In this document: piece by piece, positions 28,160-33,145 of the stretch
Numbering within the stretch: the stretch's first letter is position 1
How the letters are laid out: every line of letters begins with the position of its first letter
Assembly (NCBI GenBank): GCA_029257465.1
Contig: JARIBG010000077.1
Location: forward strand, 1-33,145
Length of the DNA stretch: 33,145 bases
Direction: 5' to 3'
Source of the DNA: Arthrobacter sp.
GTDB lineage: Bacteria; Actinomycetota; Actinomycetes; Actinomycetales; Micrococcaceae
Notes under the pieces: model-generated
Seen by the model: only the letters and a program-made list of their open reading frames with translations
What the model was told of the DNA's origin: nothing
The model's database searches: none
Program-made: the position numbers and the translations under genes

Positions 28160-29020
28160 ATGACCCACTCCTTCGGCTTCGCGGCGATCGGCACGGACTG
28201 GCGCGTGGAGTCCGGCCGGCCGCTTCTGCCGGAGCAGCAGGCTGGACTCCTGCGCCTCGCCGAGGAGTACGACGCGCTCTACTCCCGGTTCCGCGCCGAC
28301 TCCGGTGTCACCGCGCTGGCGAGATCCGGAGGCTCCATGCCGCTACCGCCGCATGGCCAGGCTCTGGGCCGGCTGCTGCGCTCGCTGCACGAGCTGACGG
28401 ACGGCGCCGTGTCGCCGCTGATCGGTGAACGGCTCGCCGAGCAGGGGTACGACGCCGGGTACTCCTTCGTCCCCACGATCGCGCCCTCCCCCGCCCGGAG
28501 TTGGGACGACGTCCTGGAATGGATCGCGGACAGAGTTACCCTGCGGGAACCGGCCCTGCTCGACGTCGGGGCCGCGGGCAAGGGCCAGCTCGTGGATCTG
28601 ATGATCGAGTACCTCGTCGCCGAAGGCCACGACGACGTCATCGTCGATGCGAGCGGGGACCTGCGGCGGAGCGGAACCGGCTCCATCACGGTGGCTCTCG
28701 AGCATCCCTACGACGCGTCGCTGGCGATCGGGACGGTGGATCTGGGTAGCGGCGCCCTGTGCGCGTCGGCGTCGAACCGGCGTGTCTGGGGCGATGGGCT
28801 CCACCACATCATCGACGCACGGACCGGGAGTTGCGTGGACACCGTCGTCGCCACCTGGGTCCTCGCCGCCGACACCATGACGGCCGACGGTCTGTGCACC
28901 GCCCTGTTCTTCGCGGAGCCCGCCGAGCTCTTGCGGTCCTTCGACTTCGACTACGTCCTGGTGTACTCGGACGGACGCGCCCGTTTCTCCGCACCCCTTC
29001 AAGGAGCCCTGTTCTCATGA
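28160..29020 (+). CDS. apbE: FAD:protein FMN transferase (ApbE family)
   Basis: Transfers FMN from FAD to Ser/Thr of FMN-binding domains, with Mg2+. The 286 residues have GTDWRVE at the start, the LLDVGAAGKGQLVD region (133-146), VDASGDLRRSG (162-172), HHIIDARTG (215-223) and TADGLCTALFF (241-251), the metal-binding and catalytic segment. No signal peptide is seen, whereas many ApbE proteins are exported lipoproteins; it may act in the cytoplasm before export of its target by Tat, or be anchored otherwise. It follows the FMN-binding lipoprotein by 6 bp and overlaps the next gene by 4 bp (ATGA), so the three are one operon. Confidence 0.9.
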   Translation: MTHSFGFAAIGTDWRVESGRPLLPEQQAGLLRLAEEYDALYSRFRADSGVTALARSGGSMPLPPHGQALGRLLRSLHELTDGAVSPLIGERLAEQGYDAGYSFVPTIAPSPARSWDDVLEWIADRVTLREPALLDVGAAGKGQLVDLMIEYLVAEGHDDVIVDASGDLRRSGTGSITVALEHPYDASLAIGTVDLGSGALCASASNRRVWGDGLHHIIDARTGSCVDTVVATWVLAADTMTADGLCTALFFAEPAELLRSFDFDYVLVYSDGRARFSAPLQGALFS

Positions 29021-30528
29021 CCGCTGCACTGGACGCCCTGCTGGGACGATTCACCCTGTACCGGCTGATGCTCGTCCTGCTCCTGGTCCTCGCGGTCGAG
29101 GCCCTTCTGCTCTCCGTCACGGGGTTGCTCGCCTACACGCCCGCAGAGCTCGCCGGCACTCTCGCGGCCGCGGTCGGGGGCACATTCATCGGTACGCGCC
29201 TCATGGCCCTGATCCTGCGCCTACGGCCTCATCAGGACTCCTCCCTCATCACGGGGCTGATCCTCTTCCTCATCATGTTCCCCTCGGACACCGCCGCCGG
29301 GCTGGGCGGTGTCCTCGCGGCAGGTGTGGCAGCTGGAGCGTCGAAATTCCTCCTGGCGTTCCGGGGCCGGCACATCGTCAACCCGGCCGCGGCGGGCGCC
29401 GTCGTCGCGACCCTGTTGGGAGTGGGAGCGGCAGCCTGGTGGGTGGCCAATATCTACCTGCTGCCCGTCGTCGCGCTCGGGTGCTTCCTCATCCTCCATC
29501 GCATGCGGAAACTGTCCATGGGAGCGGTGTTCCTCGTCGTCGCCCTCGGTATCCTCACCACGAATCTCGTTCTCGGAGGAATGGGGCTCGGGGCCGGTCT
29601 GCAGCTCGTGGTGACGTCGTACCCGGTCCTGTTCCTGCTCGGCTTCATGCTCACCGAGCCGCTCACGCTGCCTCCGCTGCGCTGGCAGCAAGGGCTTTAC
29701 GCTGGCCTCGTGGCCGCCCTGTTCGCCCTGCAGCTCTCCGTCGGTCCGGTGTTCCTCGGCCCGGAGTTCGCCCTCGTCATCGGGAATGTGGTGGCCTTCG
29801 CCCTGGGCCAGCGCCGGGGTGTGCGGCTGGCCTTCACCGGATCGCGGCAACTCACACCCACGAGCACGGAGCTCGTGTTCGAGGCCGCACGGCCCGTCCG
29901 GTTCAGGGCCGGCCAGTACATGGAGCTGGACCTGCCGCATCAGGGGGCGGACAGTCGCGGCAGCCGCCGGATCTTCAGTATCACCTCCGCACCTCAGCGG
30001 ACCGACGCCGTGACCTTCGGTCTGCGGACGTCGGAGGCCGGGAGTTCCTTCAAGAACGCCCTGCTCGAGCTGCCCGCGAGCGCCCGCGTCACGGGTACCG
30101 TGGTCGGCGGCGACTTCCTCCTGCCGCGGGATGCCTCCGTGCCGCTGCTGCTCGCCGCCGGCGGGATCGGCGTGACCCCCTTCATGTCCCAGCTGCGGGA
30201 ACTGGCCGCCCGAGGTGAGCAGCGCGACGTCGTCCTGGTGTACGTGGTGCGCGACGACGCGGAGATCGCCTTCCTGGACGAGTTGGTGGAGCTGGGAACC
30301 CGCGTGGTGCTGTTCAGTCCGGGCGGTGCCGGCGCTGCAGCTCTTCCACCGACCTGGACGCGCGCCGGGGAGGAGCCGACCACGGAGATGCTCCTCGCCG
30401 CCGTGCCGGATCTCACCGAGCGCACGGTTCTGGTCTCGGGGGCACCGCGCTTCATCCGAGACCTCCGCGGCCACCTCCGCGGAGCGGGCGTATCGCGTGT
30501 GCGCACGGACGCTTTCGTGGGCTACTGA
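29017..30528 (+). CDS. NqrB/RnfD-like membrane protein fused to ferredoxin-NADP+ reductase-type domain
   Basis: A 503-residue fusion. Residues 1-265 form eight to ten membrane helices of the NqrB/RnfD type, with GLILFLIMFPS (80-90) and the family signature GRHIVNPAAAG (117-127). Residues 270-503 are an FAD/NAD(P)-binding reductase: RAGQYMELDLP (297-307), RIFSITSA (318-325, FAD) and AGGIGVTPF (381-389, NAD(P)). The only cysteine is Cys156, so there is no iron-sulphur centre. The likely flow is NAD(P)H to FAD to a membrane flavin or quinone to the FMN lipoprotein outside. The ATG overlaps the apbE stop; AAGGAG lies 10 nt upstream. The direction of flow and terminal acceptor are inferred. Confidence 0.8.
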   Translation: MTAALDALLGRFTLYRLMLVLLLVLAVEALLLSVTGLLAYTPAELAGTLAAAVGGTFIGTRLMALILRLRPHQDSSLITGLILFLIMFPSDTAAGLGGVLAAGVAAGASKFLLAFRGRHIVNPAAAGAVVATLLGVGAAAWWVANIYLLPVVALGCFLILHRMRKLSMGAVFLVVALGILTTNLVLGGMGLGAGLQLVVTSYPVLFLLGFMLTEPLTLPPLRWQQGLYAGLVAALFALQLSVGPVFLGPEFALVIGNVVAFALGQRRGVRLAFTGSRQLTPTSTELVFEAARPVRFRAGQYMELDLPHQGADSRGSRRIFSITSAPQRTDAVTFGLRTSEAGSSFKNALLELPASARVTGTVVGGDFLLPRDASVPLLLAAGGIGVTPFMSQLRELAARGEQRDVVLVYVVRDDAEIAFLDELVELGTRVVLFSPGGAGAAALPPTWTRAGEEPTTEMLLAAVPDLTERTVLVSGAPRFIRDLRGHLRGAGVSRVRTDAFVGY

Positions 30529-30565
30529 GTACTAGTGCTGCCTCCGGCGTCGCGCTCGACCCTCA

Positions 30566-30590
30566 CCGCATGATCGGTTGCGGGTCGTTT
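30566..30590 (+). terminator. Weak hairpin plus T-run after the flavin operon
   Basis: A 5-bp stem (30566-30570 with 30579-30583, 8-nt loop) is followed by GTCGTTTTC, 38 bp after the fusion gene. It is small, so termination would be weak; it is the only such signal before the tRNA gene. Confidence 0.25.
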
Positions 30591-30611
30591 TCCCACCCAT
30601 GCGGCACCTGC

Positions 30612-30617
30612 TAAGCT
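30612..30617 (+). promoter_or_regulatory. Candidate -10 element of tRNA-Arg
   Basis: TAAGCT, of the TANNNT type, lies 39 bp before the mature 5' end of the tRNA. A T-rich TTTTCC stands 18 bp upstream as a poor -35. Confidence 0.4.
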
Positions 30618-30656
30618 CGACAAGTCCCGTTCGGGCACGGGATCAACCCCGTTTCC

Positions 30657-30729
30657 GCCTTCGTAGCTCAGGGGATAGAGCGTCTGCCTCCGGAGCAGAA
30701 GGTCGTAGGTTCGAATCCTATCGAGGGCA
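30657..30729 (+). tRNA. tRNA-Arg (anticodon CCG)
   Basis: A 73-nt cloverleaf: acceptor GCCTTCG pairs with CGAGGGC (one G-U), D-arm GCTC-AGGGGATA-GAGC, anticodon arm TCTGC-CTCCGGA-GCAGA with anticodon CCG (reads CGG), variable AGGTC, T-arm GTAGG-TTCGAAT-CCTAT, discriminator A. The 3' CCA is not encoded. A clear terminator follows 19 nt after the gene. Confidence 0.97.
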
Positions 30730-30748
30730 CACAACGATCCAGAGTTCA

Positions 30749-30786
30749 CCGCCGTCTGCCCTCAGGCAGGCGGCGGTTGTGTTTTA
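30749..30786 (+). terminator. Intrinsic terminator of the tRNA-Arg gene
   Basis: A 12-bp stem (30749-30760 with 30765-30776, one G-U) closes a 4-nt CTCA loop and is followed directly by TTGTGTTTTA. It is the best Rho-independent terminator in the window and acts in the plus direction only. Confidence 0.9.
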
Positions 30787-30813
30787 CCTGCTGATCACCC
30801 CCCGGTTTCCCCC

Positions 30814-30892
30814 GTCGATCCCATTCTTCGCCGGTGGAAGTAGGGCAGGAACCGTCGTTCCCGGCGGCAGTTGCCTGAAGAGTGGGATCGAC
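30814..30892. repeat. Long imperfect inverted repeat between tRNA-Arg and MFS gene
   Basis: Arms 30813-30829 region and 30877-30892 pair as GTCGATCCCATTCTT with AAGAGTGGGATCGAC (one mismatch). Inside, GCCGG/CCGGC and GGAAC/GTTCC (30848-30852 with 30857-30861) and a small GGCA/TGCC hairpin give a branched fold. No coding frame is supported here. It may be a short mobile-repeat remnant, a structured RNA or the end of a former element next to the tRNA. Confidence 0.55.
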
Positions 30893-31018
30893 AATCTGAG
30901 TCTGACGCCGTGAACCACCGCTCCCGGACCTTCCAGCAGAATAACGGGCATCGACGACCCGCTGAGGCGATGCTGCGTTGCGTCGGTGATCCTGCGCCGT
31001 GTACTGACATGGGGCAGG

Positions 31019-31024
31019 TAGCAT
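31019..31024 (+). promoter_or_regulatory. Candidate -10 of a leaderless MFS message
   Basis: TAGCAT ends 7 nt before the ATG at 31032, the spacing expected if transcription begins at the start codon. No ribosome site is seen at normal distance. There is no good -35 (an alternative TTGCGT, 16 nt, TGTACT pair at 30978-31005 would give a short leader). Confidence 0.3.
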
Positions 31025-31031
31025 CTGGCCC

Positions 31032-32312
31032 ATGAATCAGGGGACAGCAGGCCGCACGCGATTGGGCTCGGCTTTTACAGCAGCAGGGCTGACGAACGGA
31101 CCGGTCGAGCTCCTCGATTTCCTCATCCCGCTCTGGGCCGGCATAGCTCTGCACGCCACTCCGGCCCAGGTCGGATTCCTCGTGTCCGTCGAACTCATCG
31201 TTTCCTTCTTCGCCCGTCCGGTTGCCGGGTACCTGGCGGACACCAGGAAGCGCGAAATCGTCGCGGGCCTCGGCGCCCTCCTCTACGGACTCTCGTGCCT
31301 CGGGTACGCCCTGGCCGGGTCACTGTCGGTCGCCTATGGTGCAGCGGTGGTGGGCGGCCTGGGCGGTGCACTCCTCTGGGTAGCGCTTCGCGCCATGGTC
31401 GGGGAGCAGCTTGAATCGGACTCGGGAGTCTTCGCCCGCTTGATGTCCGTACAGGAAACCGGTGCGTGGATCGCTTTCGTCGCCGGTCTCCTGCTGCTGG
31501 GTCGGTCCGACTCGTTCCCGGTGGTCTTCCTCGCCTGCGCCGGGGCATGCCTGATCGGCGCACTGATCCTGTTCCTCAGCCCACGGCAAACCTCGAATGC
31601 ACATCAGGCACTTCAGGACGTTCAAGCACTTCCGGCCGACGATACGACGGGCGATCATCGGCGTCCGCAGTTGCCGTCCCATCGGGCCACCCGCAGTACA
31701 CGAGCCATGGTGCAGTCGCTGAGCCCGATGCTCATCGCCACGGTGGTGACAGCGCTCGCTGAAGCCATGATTGCGATCCTGTTGATCCTGTATCTGCAGC
31801 GCGAACTGGATCTGGGCGTCATCGAGATCGCCTATGTCTTCCTTCCAGGAGCGATCGCTCTGGGAGTCCTCCCACCACTCATGCACGCCGTCGTGCTGCG
31901 CATCGGACGACGCCGAGCGATGGCCGGCGGTTCAGTACTCAGTGGACTCTTCGCCATCTCCCTCGCCTATGCGGCCGGACCCGTGGTCATAGCGGCCCTG
32001 TGGATTCTGTGCGGCGTGGCCTGGGCGATGGTGATACCGATAGAGCAGGCCGTCGTCACGGAAAAATACCTGCACCGGCTGGGCGCGGCGATGGGCATCT
32101 ATACCGCCTCGACGCTCATCGGAGCGGCGGTCGGGGCAGCGCTGGCGGGCATTCTGTTCGACGTCGTGTCCTGGCCCATCACCTGCCTGATCGCGGGCGT
32201 CGTCCTCCTCTCGGGCGCCGTCCTGGGCCCGTGGGCCATCACCCGGCTCGGCGTTGCCGACAAGCCACGTCCCAGCTCCCTCGCGACGCGGACCGCAGGC
32301 CCCGCTGCATAG
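31032..32312 (+). CDS. Major facilitator superfamily transporter
   Basis: A 426-residue membrane carrier with about twelve helices in two halves joined by a long polar loop (about 183-225, Gln/Asp/His/Arg-rich). The motif A of the superfamily is seen between helices 2 and 3 as GYLADTRKRE (66-75), with a relic in the second half (VVLRIGRRRAMAGG). The substrate cannot be told; the fold fits drug or small-molecule efflux. Codon choice at third positions is less G/C-biased than in the housekeeping genes, and it stands right after a tRNA gene, so lateral acquisition is possible. ATG at 31032 is the only start near the conserved N-terminus. Confidence 0.8.
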   Translation: MNQGTAGRTRLGSAFTAAGLTNGPVELLDFLIPLWAGIALHATPAQVGFLVSVELIVSFFARPVAGYLADTRKREIVAGLGALLYGLSCLGYALAGSLSVAYGAAVVGGLGGALLWVALRAMVGEQLESDSGVFARLMSVQETGAWIAFVAGLLLLGRSDSFPVVFLACAGACLIGALILFLSPRQTSNAHQALQDVQALPADDTTGDHRRPQLPSHRATRSTRAMVQSLSPMLIATVVTALAEAMIAILLILYLQRELDLGVIEIAYVFLPGAIALGVLPPLMHAVVLRIGRRRAMAGGSVLSGLFAISLAYAAGPVVIAALWILCGVAWAMVIPIEQAVVTEKYLHRLGAAMGIYTASTLIGAAVGAALAGILFDVVSWPITCLIAGVVLLSGAVLGPWAITRLGVADKPRPSSLATRTAGPAA

Positions 32313-32317
32313 CGGTG

Positions 32318-32857
32318 ATGGTCCGTGAACAAGGGCGTCTTGCCCCTGTACGCCCGGCCGAGGACCGTCGTTCCGAACCACCGGAACGTCCTGCAATCCC
32401 TTGTCTTCCGACAGTTGACGGCGGATCCTATACCGGGAATCCCGATCCTTCTTCCCGGCTACATTGGAGCGACCGCCGCAGCGAAACAAAAGAAGCCGCG
32501 AGCGTCGCCCGGCCGCTGGGGATCTTCGTCGTCGGCCTGGGCCTGGCCCTGTTCGGCATCGCCGCAGCCGGGCTCATCTTCCAGCTGTTCGCGGCGCCCG
32601 CCGAGGAACCCGTCGCCGGGGTCTTCGCTGCCTACCCGGTGGTCGAAGCGGTCTTCATCTCCGGCCTCTTTGCCCTCATCGGTCTCGGTGCGGTGCTGTT
32701 CCCCCTCGCACTCAACTCGTTCTCGTCCCACGGGAAGCTGACGCCCATTGTCCGCGTCGTCGGCAGTATCTGGCTTGTAACAGGAATCGTCTTCCTGCTC
32801 TTCGGGGCAATGAACTTCTACACGCACATCGGCCTCATCGTGAAGTCCATGCAGTAG
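32318..32857 (+). CDS. Small membrane protein of unknown function, 5' end doubtful
   Basis: From about 32519 to the TAG at 32855-32857 the frame codes for some 112 residues with three strong membrane segments (GIFVVGLGLALFGIAAAG; VFISGLFALIGLGAVLFPLAL; IWLVTGIVFLLFGAMNF). Upstream in the same frame the only starts are GTG 32315/ATG 32318, but the sequence between is Arg/Pro-rich and lacks third-position G/C bias, so it does not look coding. In the next frame a plausible cytoplasmic N-terminus, AKQKKPRASPGRWG, runs into the GGGG at 32518-32521; one more G would join the two. I do not recognise the family. Confidence 0.5.
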   Translation: MVREQGRLAPVRPAEDRRSEPPERPAIPCLPTVDGGSYTGNPDPSSRLHWSDRRSETKEAASVARPLGIFVVGLGLALFGIAAAGLIFQLFAAPAEEPVAGVFAAYPVVEAVFISGLFALIGLGAVLFPLALNSFSSHGKLTPIVRVVGSIWLVTGIVFLLFGAMNFYTHIGLIVKSMQ

Positions 32858-32985
32858 GGCCGTGGGAGGATCTTGCTTCTCCTCGGAGGGAACACTCGTT
32901 TGCACGCCGCCGGGGATGGATCAGCACGTCGTCGTTCGGAACCTCATCCAGCAGAACCCGGCGCGCAGCGGTGCGGCTCCGTGAA

Positions 32986-33145
32986 CTAGACGTCCTTCCC
33001 GTCAGGGTCCGCGTCCGTCCTGTCGAAGTCCTCCTGAGTGGGCAGTATCACGCCTCCTAGGGCATCGACCGACTTGAGGAGGACCTTCGTCAGTTCCGCG
33101 TGTGCCTCGGGGACTTCGTTCGCCTCGTACTCGAAGCGGATGGGC
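32986..33145 (-). CDS. 3' end of an unrecognised gene (5' part outside window)
   Basis: Minus-strand frame open from the right edge to TAG at 32986-32988, giving 52 residues that begin PIRFEYEANEV and end in an acidic tail TDADPDGKDV. Third positions are G/C-rich as in real genes here. No motif is recognised. It converges on the small membrane protein gene across 128 bp in which I see no clear signal. Confidence 0.55.
   Translation of the reverse strand, partial: PIRFEYEANEVPEAHAELTKVLLKSVDALGGVILPTQEDFDRTDADPDGKDV

Noticed and set aside
30657..30892. tRNA-Arg as attachment site of an integrated element
   Set aside because: No copy of the tRNA 3' end and no integrase were found downstream in the window.
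30746..31033. A 95-codon minus-strand frame in the tRNA-MFS gap
   Set aside because: It crosses the terminator and the inverted repeat, has no ribosome site and shows no coding bias.
32000..32317. Extension of the small membrane protein frame into the MFS gene
   Set aside because: This part is the shadow of the MFS gene in another frame.

Overview
The window is about 33 kb of high-G+C DNA with strong third-position G/C bias. Its gene order (argS-lysA-hom-thrC-thrB-rho-prfA-prmC-sua5-[wecA-like]-atpIZBEFHAGDC-DUF2550) is the one shared by Actinobacteria. The long Arg/Asn/Asp-rich insertion in Rho, the short F1 epsilon subunit, the two-domain F1 delta subunit with an insertion, and GTG/TTG starts with overlapping stop/start codons suggest a member of the Micrococcaceae (Arthrobacter-like). 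The genus cannot be fixed from the sequence alone.

Layout. Bases 1-659 hold the 3' part of nagA on the plus strand. Bases 709-9206 (minus) hold the complete F1Fo ATP synthase cluster, read from right to left: atpI-like, atpZ-like, atpB, atpE, atpF, atpH, atpA, atpG, atpD, atpC and a DUF2550 membrane protein. Just upstream (9288-12280, minus) are two genes for starting a surface glycan: a polyprenyl-phosphate sugar-1-phosphate transferase and a CapD/PglF-type nucleotide-sugar dehydratase/epimerase. Diverging from them (12493-14387, plus) are a GT2 glycosyltransferase and an NAD-dependent sugar epimerase-like protein. Bases 14391-18080 (minus) carry sua5, a second GT2 glycosyltransferase, prmC and prfA. 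rho follows (18252-20486, minus), with structured RNA on its 3' side and a C-rich leader on its 5' side. Bases 20837-27414 (minus) are a tightly packed run of argS, lysA, hom, thrC and thrB, with stop/start overlaps or gaps of 0-1 bp at every junction.

From 27623 the plus strand carries a three-gene flavin-based redox module: a lipoprotein with an FMN-binding domain, an ApbE flavin transferase, and a membrane NqrB/RnfD-like protein fused to a ferredoxin-NADP+ reductase-type domain. After it come tRNA-Arg(CCG) with a clear intrinsic terminator, a long imperfect inverted repeat, an MFS transporter, a small membrane protein whose 5' end may be frameshifted, and the 3' end of an unrecognised minus-strand gene.

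How the parts fit. Most of the window is housekeeping: energy conversion, termination of transcription and translation, and the lysine/threonine branches of the aspartate pathway. Two blocks are accessory. The first is the glycan cassette wedged into the conserved rho-to-atp synteny. The second is the flavinylation/electron-export module beside argS, which is the best candidate here for a little-described system: NAD(P)H oxidised at a cytoplasmic FAD domain, electrons carried across the membrane by the RnfD-like half, and delivered to a covalently flavinylated lipoprotein outside the cell.
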